DNA from: Halalkalibacter akibai JCM 9157
GTDB taxonomy: Bacteria; Bacillota; Bacilli; Bacillales; Bacillaceae_D
Reading direction: 5' to 3'
Length of the DNA stretch: 64,000 nt
Assembly: GCF_000513135.1 (NCBI RefSeq)
Contig: NZ_BAUV01000013.1
Span: 27,802 to 91,801, forward strand
In this document: positions 36,741-44,092 of the stretch, piece by piece
How positions within the stretch are numbered: the stretch's first letter is position 1
How the letters are laid out: every line of letters begins with the position of its first letter
Translations under genes and position numbers: made by a program
Notes under the pieces: generated by a model
Told to the model about the DNA's origin: nothing
Seen by the model: only the letters and a program-made list of their open reading frames with translations
The model's database searches: none

Positions 36741-37382
36741 ATGAGTAGACCAATGGAAATCGCTTACCAGTTTATAAAGGGAAAGATTTTGGAGGGTACG
36801 TATAAGCCTTCTCAAAAAGTTACGGAAACTGAGTTAGCTGAGACAATAGGTGTAAGTAGAAATACAATAAAAAAAGCACTGTTAAAGTTGGAACAAGAAA
36901 ATCTTGTAAACATCGAAAACAATAAAGGTGCCTTTATTAAATCCTTTACATTAGAGGAAGTAGTAAATTACTTAGAAATAAGAGAAGTTCTTGAGGGTTT
37001 GGTGGCTAGAACTGCAGCTGTAAATATAACGGATACAGAACTAGAGAAGATGAAGGATACCTTGTCAATGATGGGGGAGCATTTAGCAAATAATCGATAT
37101 GATGCTTACTCTAGTTTAAATAAAGATTTCCACAATATCATCTATGAAGCTTCTAGGAATACACAAGCTGTAGATATGATTAATGTGATTAAAAATCAGC
37201 TGCTGAGATATCATTTTAGAACGATATTAGTACCTGGGAGAAATTTAAGTTCTTATGAAGAGCACCAAAATATATATAAAGCATTCGAAGAACGGAATGG
37301 CGAGGAAGCAGAAAAGTATATAAGAATTCATATAGCAAACGTCCGTAAGACAGTTGAAGAGAATTTTACGTACTTAATATAA
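36741..37382 (+). CDS. GntR-family regulator, FadR/FCD subfamily
   Basis: This protein of about 213 residues has an N-terminal winged helix (MEIAYQFIKGKILEGTYKP, VTETELAETIGVSRNTIKKALLKLEQENLV) and an all-helical FCD effector domain (LEIREVLEGLVARTAAVNIT, LNKDFHNIIYEASRN, EHQNIYKAFEERNGEEAEKYIRIHI) with the metal-binding D/H pattern of FCD proteins. The open frame extends upstream to 36669, but that region is the promoter. ATG 36741 has GGAG at an 8-nt spacing. It probably controls the catabolic/TRAP operon downstream, which has two copies of the same ATTGTTNAACAAT operator. Confidence 0.9.
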   Translation: MSRPMEIAYQFIKGKILEGTYKPSQKVTETELAETIGVSRNTIKKALLKLEQENLVNIENNKGAFIKSFTLEEVVNYLEIREVLEGLVARTAAVNITDTELEKMKDTLSMMGEHLANNRYDAYSSLNKDFHNIIYEASRNTQAVDMINVIKNQLLRYHFRTILVPGRNLSSYEEHQNIYKAFEERNGEEAEKYIRIHIANVRKTVEENFTYLI

Positions 37383-37386
37383 GGTG

Positions 37387-37420
37387 AAAAGGGTGGGGAA
37401 TCCTCCTCACTCCTTTTTTT
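37387..37420 (+). terminator. Terminator of the GntR gene
   Basis: AAAAGGGTGGGGA pairs with TCCTCACTCCTTTT with one bulge and one G-U pair, followed by seven T. Confidence 0.7.
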
Positions 37421-37429
37421 AGAATACTG

Positions 37430-37443
37430 TGAAAACGTTTTCA
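37430..37443. promoter_or_regulatory. cre site of the catabolic/TRAP operon
   Basis: TGAAAACGTTTTCA is a perfect palindromic cre, 105 nt upstream of the operon's -35 box. Confidence 0.8.
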
Positions 37444-37495
37444 AGTTTGCGCGGAATTAATAGTTACGTACATAGTTATTTATAATCGAGAGAAG

Positions 37496-37508
37496 ATTGT
37501 TGAACAAT
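37496..37508. promoter_or_regulatory. GntR/FCD operator, upstream copy
   Basis: ATTGTTGAACAAT, followed by TTTGTTTAAA, lies 26 nt before the -35 box. Confidence 0.75.
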
Positions 37509-37534
37509 TTTGTTTAAAAAGCGTGAAAATTTAA

Positions 37535-37563
37535 TTGACAAAATATTCCGCCTGTAATACAAT
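37535..37563 (+). promoter_or_regulatory. Sigma-A promoter of the catabolic/TRAP operon
   Basis: TTGACA, a 17-nt spacer and TACAAT form a near-consensus promoter flanked by the two operator copies. Confidence 0.8.
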
Positions 37564-37576
37564 TTGGTTAATCAAT

Positions 37577-37589
37577 ATTGTTAAACAAT
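37577..37589. promoter_or_regulatory. GntR/FCD operator, downstream copy
   Basis: ATTGTTAAACAAT, followed by CTTGTTTAAA, covers roughly +8 to +20 of the transcript, a blocking position. Confidence 0.78.
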
Positions 37590-37640
37590 CTTGTTTAAAT
37601 ATTATTTCTCAAGAAATAAAATTGGAAAGTAGGGGAAGTT

Positions 37641-38525
37641 ATGAGTATTGAATTATTAAAAGGCGCTTATGATCTTCATGTCCACAGCGGTCCAGATGTT
37701 GTAGGGAGAAAGCTTGATGACATTGAAATGGCTGAACGATTGCAGAAGATTGGAATGAAGGGGTATGGAATTAAGTCACATTACTTCTGTACTGCTGAGA
37801 GAGCTAAGCTAGTTAATAAACTCTATCCTGATGTTCATCCAATTGGAGCTATCGCTCTAAATAATAGTGTAGGTGGAATTAACCCATTAGCTGTTGAGCT
37901 TGCTGCTCGAGATGGAGCAAAGATTGTATGGATGCCAACAGTTGATGCGACGAATGAACAAGAATATTTCAAAAAAGGAAATCATAAAAAGTTGCCGTTC
38001 TGGGCGAAATTGCAAAAAGAGTTAATGGAGCAAGGAAAGACTCAATCTAGTATTTCCATTTTAAAAGAGGGGCAGTTAATAAAAGAAGCTAGAGATGTCT
38101 TAGATGTGGTAAAAAGCCATGACTTGATTTTAGCTACAGGTCATTTAGGAAAAGATGAAACCTTTGCATTGGTGAAGGCTGCGAATGAAATGAACGTTAG
38201 GAAGATAGTCATAACTCATCCTAACTTTCCTTCAACTAGATATTCGAAGGAAGAACAAAAGGAATTAGCGGGTCTGGGTGCTTATATGGAGTTTTGTTTC
38301 ACGACTCCTCACTCTGAAAAAACTACATGGGAAGAAGTGTATGAGGAAATCCGATATGTTGGACCAGAACGTTGTATTTTGTCTACTGATCTAGGACAGC
38401 CAACTGGTATTTTCCCAGACGAAGGTTTGCAAATGTTTGTTTCTAACTTACTTGAAAATGATTTTAGCGAAGATGAAGTAAGACAAATGACGATTAAGAA
38501 TACAACTTTCTTAGTAGAAGGATAA
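37641..38525 (+). CDS. DUF6282-like amidohydrolase-fold protein
   Basis: The 294-residue cytosolic protein begins with the metal-binding pattern DLHVHSGPD (residues 11-19). It continues with GMKGYGIKSHYFCTAERA, ILATGHLGKDE (about residue 170), VITHPNFPS and CILSTDLGQ, giving His and Asp residues spaced as in TIM-barrel amidohydrolases. I recall the family as DUF6282. Its reaction is unknown to me; the neighbours suggest a lactone or hydratase step on a tricarboxylic acid. AGGGGAAG precedes ATG. It is the first gene of the operon. Confidence 0.75.
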   Translation: MSIELLKGAYDLHVHSGPDVVGRKLDDIEMAERLQKIGMKGYGIKSHYFCTAERAKLVNKLYPDVHPIGAIALNNSVGGINPLAVELAARDGAKIVWMPTVDATNEQEYFKKGNHKKLPFWAKLQKELMEQGKTQSSISILKEGQLIKEARDVLDVVKSHDLILATGHLGKDETFALVKAANEMNVRKIVITHPNFPSTRYSKEEQKELAGLGAYMEFCFTTPHSEKTTWEEVYEEIRYVGPERCILSTDLGQPTGIFPDEGLQMFVSNLLENDFSEDEVRQMTIKNTTFLVEG

Positions 38526-38551
38526 TTCATAAAAGATAGGAGAATGATATT

Positions 38552-39280
38552 ATGTTAGATAAGAACAGTAATCTATTAGTTGTAAGCGCTCACGCGGCAG
38601 ACTTTGTCTGGAGAGGCGGCGGAGCAATTGCTAAGTATGCCAAGCATGCCAATGTATCATTAGTTATTCTAAGCTACGGAGCTAGAGGAGAATCAAATGA
38701 CCTTTGGAATATTGAAGGCCAGACATTAGAAAACGTGAAGAATGTCAGACGTAATGAAATTGAAAAGGCTGCAGCTCATTTAGGAGTAAAAGATTTTGAA
38801 ATTTGGGATTTTGAAGATTATCACATGGAACTTACAAAAGAGCGTACCGAGCGATTAGTAAAAAAAATTAGAGAAGTGAGACCGACAGATATCCTAACTC
38901 ACGGTCCGAGAGATGCTTTTAATCCTGATCATGAAGCAGTTTCAAAGTTTGTTTTTGATGCAAGTGTGTTATCAACTTCTAATGGGGTAAGATTTGACGG
39001 GTACCCAACTGCGAAGCAAGCTCGTCTTTTTGGGTTTGAGCCTCATCAATCAGAAATAAGTGATTTCGTTCCGGAAGTAATTCTTGATATCACTGAAACG
39101 TACGAGCAAAAAGCAGCGGCGATGAACTGCTTTGAAGCACAACCACACTTGATTGACTATTATGCTTCTAAAGCGAAGCTAAGAGGTAATCATGCTAGAA
39201 GATGTTCTGGTAATAAAGAGTATCGTTATGCAGAAGCATTTACTAGATTTTTCCCTTACGTCGGGGGTGAATTTAAATAA
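38552..39280 (+). CDS. PIG-L-fold protein resembling 4-oxalomesaconate hydratase GalB
   Basis: The 242-residue protein has the PIG-L/LmbE fold. The first metal motif is AHAADF, not the usual AHPDD, and continues VWRGGGAIA. Later motifs are GARGESNDLW, PDHEAVS (metal His) and FGFEPHQSE. The AHxADFVWRxGGAIA and GFEPHQ text is what I recall for GalB, a PIG-L-fold hydratase acting on 4-oxalomesaconate, rather than for sugar deacetylases. An aldolase of the matching type follows with a 1-nt overlap. The annotation rests on remembered motifs and context; a deacetylase role is less likely. Confidence 0.75.
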   Translation: MLDKNSNLLVVSAHAADFVWRGGGAIAKYAKHANVSLVILSYGARGESNDLWNIEGQTLENVKNVRRNEIEKAAAHLGVKDFEIWDFEDYHMELTKERTERLVKKIREVRPTDILTHGPRDAFNPDHEAVSKFVFDASVLSTSNGVRFDGYPTAKQARLFGFEPHQSEISDFVPEVILDITETYEQKAAAMNCFEAQPHLIDYYASKAKLRGNHARRCSGNKEYRYAEAFTRFFPYVGGEFK

Positions 39281-39978
39281 TGGAAAAAATAGTGATTAAA
39301 AATATTAATAGACCTGCACGAAATATGATTGAAGAGTATAAGCGTTTAGATGTATCTACTGTTTATGAGGCACAAGGCAAAGTCGGCTTAGTGGATCGTA
39401 ACATTCGTCCGATTCAAGAAGGAGCATATATTTGTGGTCCGGCTGTCACAGCTGTTTGCTATGCGGGGGATAACTTGATGATCCACGCAGCTATTGAAAC
39501 GTGTCAACCAGGAGATATTTTAGTAGTCACAACAATTGGCGACAGTGGGGCAGGGATGATCGGTGAACTGATTGTTATGGCTTTACAAAAAAGAGGAGTT
39601 CAAGGGTTGATCATTGATGCTGGAGTGAGAGATGTTTCTAGAATTAAGGAGCTTGGATTTCCAGTTTGGTCAAAAGCAATCTCCTCTGAAGGTACTACAA
39701 AAACTAGAGGTGGAGCTGTTAATACAGAGGCAGTTCTAGGAGGTTGCTTGATTCAGGCAGGTGATCTGATTCTGGCAGATGATGATGGAGTGGTCAATGT
39801 AAAGAACTCAAATGTTGAGTCTACTTTAGAGTTATCTAAGAAAAGATTACAAAAGGAAGAAGTAACGAAACAGAAAATCAATAATGGCGAATTAAGTCTA
39901 GACTTCTATGGATTAAGGGAGACATTAGAAAAAGAAAATGTCATATATTATGATTCAACACAAGAGCTAGTAAAGTAA
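39280..39978 (+). CDS. RraA-fold aldolase, 4-carboxy-4-hydroxy-2-oxoadipate/HMG aldolase type
   Basis: The 232-residue protein has the RraA/MenG-like swivelling fold. Typical blocks are LDVSTVYEAQGK (near residue 21), ICGPAVTAVCYAGDNLMIHAAI, GDILVVTTIGDSGAGMIGELI and LIIDAGVRDVSRI (the metal/substrate Asp-Gly-xx-Arg-Asp region). Relatives are class II pyruvate aldolases such as GalC/LigK, which split 4-carboxy-4-hydroxy-2-oxoadipate into pyruvate and oxaloacetate. It overlaps the GalB-like gene (TAATG). RraA proteins also include RNase regulators, but the operon favours an enzyme. Confidence 0.85.
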   Translation: MEKIVIKNINRPARNMIEEYKRLDVSTVYEAQGKVGLVDRNIRPIQEGAYICGPAVTAVCYAGDNLMIHAAIETCQPGDILVVTTIGDSGAGMIGELIVMALQKRGVQGLIIDAGVRDVSRIKELGFPVWSKAISSEGTTKTRGGAVNTEAVLGGCLIQAGDLILADDDGVVNVKNSNVESTLELSKKRLQKEEVTKQKINNGELSLDFYGLRETLEKENVIYYDSTQELVK

Positions 39979-39998
39979 CCTTTAGGGGGAATGTAGTG

Positions 39999-40967
39999 AT
40001 GAGAACATGGTTTAAGACTTTAATTCTATCAGTGCTGATGTTAACTTTGTTGGCAGCTTGTGGCTCTGAAGATAGTGGTGGAAGTAGTGATTCGACAATT
40101 GTTATTGGAACTGCTGGATCCGCAGGTACGTTTTACGCAGTAGGTGCAGGAATGTCCCAAGTGATAAATAATCATTCTGAAAATCTGACGGCGGTTTCAC
40201 AAGGGACCAATGGAGCTACAGAAAATGTCCGCTTACTTAATTCCGGTTCGATTCACGTTGGCTTTGGAAATTGGGATGCACTATACTTTGGTCATACTGG
40301 TCAGGGACCATTTAACGGTGAGGAACAAGGAACAATGTCTTTAATGAACCTTTACTTAAGTGGAGGACAAATGGTTGTCCGTGAATCATCTGATATTCAA
40401 AGTTTTGAAGACTTAAAAGGAAAGAGAATTAATCTAGGTCCTCCAGGCTCTACGATTACAGATATGTCCATGATCATTTTAAGAGAATATGGAATAGACC
40501 CTGAAGATGATATTAACCCATACTTCTTAGATTTTGGGGAAGGTGGAAGAATGCTTAGAGATGGTGATCTCGATGCTACATTCTATGTAGCGGGCATTCC
40601 GACAGCAGGAGTCATTGATCTTTCCTCGAGCTCTAAAATCAGAATGCTCTCACTAGATGAGAATAAGAGAGAAAGTATTATTGACCAATATCCTTACTAT
40701 GATAAGCTTACAATTCCTGCGGGTACTTATAATGGTGTTGACTATGAAGTGGAAACATTGCAATTATGGACAGCATTGATGGTAAATGAGGAGTTGTCAG
40801 AAGATGTTGCCTATGAAATTGTCAGTACATTAATGGAAAACATAGATAAATTTAAGGATGTTCATAATGTTGGTGCGGACTTCTCATTAGAGAATGCAGC
40901 ACTATCAATTATCCCGATCCATCCAGGTGCAGAGAAGTACTATAGGGAAAAAGGCGTATTAGATTAA
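39999..40967 (+). CDS. TAXI-type TRAP transporter substrate-binding lipoprotein
   Basis: The roughly 322-residue extracellular lipoprotein has a lipobox LLAAC near residue 20, then a Ser/Gly-rich stretch. The TAXI-family binding domain reads VIGTAGSAGTFYAVGAGMSQVIN, SQGTNGATENVRLLNSG and GKRINLGPPGSTITDMS. TAXI proteins usually bind carboxylates such as dicarboxylic acids for a fused TRAP permease, which is encoded two genes later. AGGGGGA lies 8 nt before ATG 39999. A hairpin follows the gene. Confidence 0.92.
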   Translation: MRTWFKTLILSVLMLTLLAACGSEDSGGSSDSTIVIGTAGSAGTFYAVGAGMSQVINNHSENLTAVSQGTNGATENVRLLNSGSIHVGFGNWDALYFGHTGQGPFNGEEQGTMSLMNLYLSGGQMVVRESSDIQSFEDLKGKRINLGPPGSTITDMSMIILREYGIDPEDDINPYFLDFGEGGRMLRDGDLDATFYVAGIPTAGVIDLSSSSKIRMLSLDENKRESIIDQYPYYDKLTIPAGTYNGVDYEVETLQLWTALMVNEELSEDVAYEIVSTLMENIDKFKDVHNVGADFSLENAALSIIPIHPGAEKYYREKGVLD

Positions 40968-40980
40968 TAGTTTAATAAAC

Positions 40981-41003
40981 AGCCCTTTCTTAATGAAAGG
41001 GCT
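40981..41003 (+). other. Intra-operon hairpin after the TAXI gene
   Basis: AGCCCTTTC and GAAAGGGCT form a 9-bp stem with a 5-nt loop and only a short T run. It may reduce expression of the downstream genes relative to the binding protein. Confidence 0.55.
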
Positions 41004-41026
41004 TTGATCTAAAAGGAGGATGTGAA

Positions 41027-41908
41027 ATGAAAATTGGATTTATTGGCTTCGGAGAGGCGGCTTACCATATCTCTAGTGGTCTACAAACAGAAGAAGTAGA
41101 AAGGATTCATACATTTGATATAAATGTAGACCATCCTTCTTTTGGATCAAAAATAAAAGAACGAGCTGAAGAGTTGAACATTGTGTTGGAAGGGACGCTT
41201 AAGGACTTAATTAGCCATAGTGATGTCATTATATGTGCAACCAGTGCTAAATTTGCTTTGAGTATTGCTAAAGAAGCAGTTCCATTTTTAACAGAAGACA
41301 AAATCTATGTCGATATCAATGCAACTTCCCCGATGGTAAAAGAAGAGATCGAACAGATTGTTTCTTCTAAATGTCGTTACTTTGTCGATGGTGCAGTGGT
41401 AGAGTCCATTCCAAACTATAAACATAAGGTTCCCATTTTAGTTAGTGGTAAAGGCGCTAGTGAATTCATTGAAGTTGGAAAATGTCTAGGCATGAATCTC
41501 ACTAGGATTAATGATAAACCCGGAAGTGCATCAGCAATAAAGATGTCACGTAGCATTTTTATGAAAGGGTTTACAATGTTATTATTAGAGACTTTGTCGT
41601 TAAGTAATAAATATGATGTCGCTCCTTTAATTATGGAATCTTTAAATCAATCGATTACTGGTAAGTACCTTGAGGTTACGGCAAATAATTTATTGAATCG
41701 AACGGCTATTCACGCGGAAAGAAGAGTCACAGAGTTGGAAGAGGTTATTAAGACATTAGAAGAAGCCAATGTAAATTCTCTCATGTCACAAGCTACAAAA
41801 GAAAAGCTTAGCTATCTAGTTCAGCTTGAGTTAAATAAATTTTTTAACTACGAGCAGCCACAAAATTACGCTGATGTCGTAGCAGCTATAAATTCAATAG
41901 AGAAATGA
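41027..41908 (+). CDS. NAD(P)-dependent dehydrogenase, 6PGDH-like with DUF1932 C-terminus
   Basis: This 293-residue protein opens with the Rossmann motif GFIGFGEAAYHISSGL. It has the beta-hydroxyacid dehydrogenase pattern (VDINATSPMVKEEI, YFVDGAVVES) and a helical C-terminal domain with SAIKMSRSIFMKGFT (the conserved catalytic-region Lys), as in the phosphogluconate-dehydrogenase DUF1932 family. It would oxidise or reduce a hydroxy-acid in the same pathway; the substrate is unknown. AAAAGGAGG precedes ATG. It is placed between the TAXI receptor and the permease, which it overlaps slightly if the longer permease frame is used. Confidence 0.85.
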   Translation: MKIGFIGFGEAAYHISSGLQTEEVERIHTFDINVDHPSFGSKIKERAEELNIVLEGTLKDLISHSDVIICATSAKFALSIAKEAVPFLTEDKIYVDINATSPMVKEEIEQIVSSKCRYFVDGAVVESIPNYKHKVPILVSGKGASEFIEVGKCLGMNLTRINDKPGSASAIKMSRSIFMKGFTMLLLETLSLSNKYDVAPLIMESLNQSITGKYLEVTANNLLNRTAIHAERRVTELEEVIKTLEEANVNSLMSQATKEKLSYLVQLELNKFFNYEQPQNYADVVAAINSIEK

Positions 41909-41922
41909 AAGGGGGAAAAATG

Positions 41923-43806
41923 ATGGAGAAAAGTTTAGATGTAAAAGGAAGTATATTTTTCACAGTAGATAAAGTTATTCTTTTTTTAGCAATCTCTTTA
42001 GCAACGTTTCACTTATACACAGCATCTTTTGGGATTTTACCAGGGTATTTTCAATCAGCTGTTCACTGGGCGTTAATTGCAAGTATTATCTTCTTAATTA
42101 AACCACTCAAGTTTAAATACTCTAAGTTTATTGATGTCCCCTTAATTCTCATTAGTTGGTGCATCTCTTATTATCTGATTACGGTTCAAAAAGATTTAGT
42201 GATGAGAGCTGGGGCATACACGGATCTAGAAGTATTACTAGGGATTCTGGCTATTCTTATTGCACTTGAAGCTGGCCGGAGAACGGTAGGGTTAATTCTT
42301 CCGATCTTTTGTTTAGCTTTTCTTCTATACGCCCTGTTTGGAAACTACTTTCCAGGGATGTTTCAAACCGCTAACTTCTCCATTAGCAGAATAGCTCCTT
42401 ACTTGTATACAGGTAGTGACGGGTTATATGGACAAATTATTCTTGTCTCTGCTCAGTTTATCTTTTTGTTTTTATTATTTGGTGCTGTCCTAAAGCTAAC
42501 TGGAGCAGGGAACTTCTTTGTTGATCTAGCCTATTCAGTAGCTGGAAAAATATCAGGTGGACCAGCACAGGCGGCAATCTTATCAAGCATGTTAATGGGA
42601 ACTGTGAATGGAAGCGGAGCAGCCAATGTAGTGACAACTGGAACCTTTACAATTCCATTAATGAAAAGAGTAGGATATAAAGCCAAGTTTGCTGGTGCTG
42701 TAGAAGCAGTTGCATCAAATGGTGGACAAATTATGCCACCAGTTATGGGAGCTGTGGCTTTCCTAATGGCTGAAATTACAGGGCTTCCATATGTCGATAT
42801 CCTTAAAGCAGCATTGATTCCAGCCATTTTATATTTTGTCACACTTTCTAGTTGTGTTTATTTTATCGCGAAAAAAAATAATTTTAAGGGATTAGAAAAG
42901 AGTGAGTTACCGAGTTTTAGAGAAACCTTATTCAAAGGTTGGGTATATTTGCTTCCATTAGGGACGTTAGTATTTTTACTAGTACAAGGATTTAGTCCGC
43001 AAAAGGCGGCATTCTACTCCATAATTTTGGCCATCCTTATAGGTTTCATTAAAGATCGAAAGAATATGACTTTACCTAACATAATGGCAGCTTCACGTGA
43101 TTCAGCTACGGGGATTATGCCAATTGCAGCAGCTTGTTTACTAGCTGGAATCATCATGGGTGTAATTCAATTAACTGGACTTGGAATCAAAATTAGTGGA
43201 ATATTAGAGTCTATTTCTGGTGGGAACCTTCTGCTCGCTTTGTTATTAACGATGTTTACGAGTATCATTTTAGGGATGGGTTTGCCAACATCTGCAGCTT
43301 ATTTAATTCTTGCAGTATTAGTTGCGCCGGCGTTAGTAAATATGGGGATTCCCGTAATCGCTGCGCATTTATTTATCTTATACTTTGGAGCACTATCAAC
43401 CATCACTCCTCCGGTTGCGTTATCGGTCTTTGGAGCAGCGGGTATAGCTGGTTCCAATGTGTGGGAGACAGGGGTTGAATCAGTGAAGCTCGCCTCTGCC
43501 GGGTTTATCATTCCGTTTATTTTTGCATATAACGATGTTCTTTTATTAAACGGAGAGATGGGTGATATAGTGCTGTCAATTTCCACAGCATTACTAGGTT
43601 GTCTAGCCTTATCAGCTTCCGTCACAGGTTGGTGTATCAAAACGGTTGGAGTCCTATACAGAATCCTGTTCTTAACTAGTGCCATCTTTTTGATTATTCC
43701 TTCGCCATTTTATTGGAGTCTAATCGGCTTGGGGATGGTCACTATATTATTAGTTTCGCTTTTCATAAATAGAAATAAAGAGCAAGCATATTCATATACT
43801 GCTTAG
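41923..43806 (+). CDS. Fused TRAP transporter permease (DctQ-DctM type, TAXI system)
   Basis: The roughly 628-residue integral membrane protein has 16 or more hydrophobic spans. The first four form the small DctQ-like part. The large part shows the 4TM/12TM TRAP signatures GGPAQAAILSSMLMGTVNGSGAANVVTTG (about residues 210-240) and LGMGLPTSAAYLILAVLVAPAL (about 450-475). It couples carboxylate uptake to Na+ or H+. AAAGGGGG stands 4 nt before ATG 41920 and 7 nt before ATG 41923, so I chose the latter. It is the last gene of the operon. Confidence 0.92.
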   Translation: MEKSLDVKGSIFFTVDKVILFLAISLATFHLYTASFGILPGYFQSAVHWALIASIIFLIKPLKFKYSKFIDVPLILISWCISYYLITVQKDLVMRAGAYTDLEVLLGILAILIALEAGRRTVGLILPIFCLAFLLYALFGNYFPGMFQTANFSISRIAPYLYTGSDGLYGQIILVSAQFIFLFLLFGAVLKLTGAGNFFVDLAYSVAGKISGGPAQAAILSSMLMGTVNGSGAANVVTTGTFTIPLMKRVGYKAKFAGAVEAVASNGGQIMPPVMGAVAFLMAEITGLPYVDILKAALIPAILYFVTLSSCVYFIAKKNNFKGLEKSELPSFRETLFKGWVYLLPLGTLVFLLVQGFSPQKAAFYSIILAILIGFIKDRKNMTLPNIMAASRDSATGIMPIAAACLLAGIIMGVIQLTGLGIKISGILESISGGNLLLALLLTMFTSIILGMGLPTSAAYLILAVLVAPALVNMGIPVIAAHLFILYFGALSTITPPVALSVFGAAGIAGSNVWETGVESVKLASAGFIIPFIFAYNDVLLLNGEMGDIVLSISTALLGCLALSASVTGWCIKTVGVLYRILFLTSAIFLIIPSPFYWSLIGLGMVTILLVSLFINRNKEQAYSYTA

Positions 43807-43900
43807 TGTGGAGAAGTGCCAAGAAGTGTAGAAGCTGTTCGTACGTTTCCTTTGAGTCTGCTACATTTCTATAATAAACTTCAATATCAATCCGGTTACC

Positions 43901-44052
43901 TGTGGATTATTAAGACGGCATTTTATTTAAGTTAAGCATTTTTATAAAGAAAAAAGTGGATAACCTCCTGTTTATACAGAGGGTTATCCACTTTATTTAG
44001 GATATATACAAGGAATCGGTAAGATGATTTGAGTAGCATGTAGATATCCACA
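43901..44052. repeat. DnaA-box-like hairpin repeat, copy C
   Basis: TGTGGATTA (43911), AAGACGGCATTTTATTTAAG, the GTGGATAACC/GGTTATCCAC hairpin (43956-43991) and ATATCCACA (44044) match copy B in order and sequence. The hairpin can also terminate the TRAP operon. Confidence 0.8.
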
Positions 44053-44092
44053 TGAATAAAGCATGTTGGCTAAGAAAGATATATCCACTTAA

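Noticed and set aside
43808..43860. Possible additional REP-like copy after the TRAP permease.
   Set aside because: Only scattered matches remain (GAAG...GTTCG...TTTCC). Too degraded to count as a family member.
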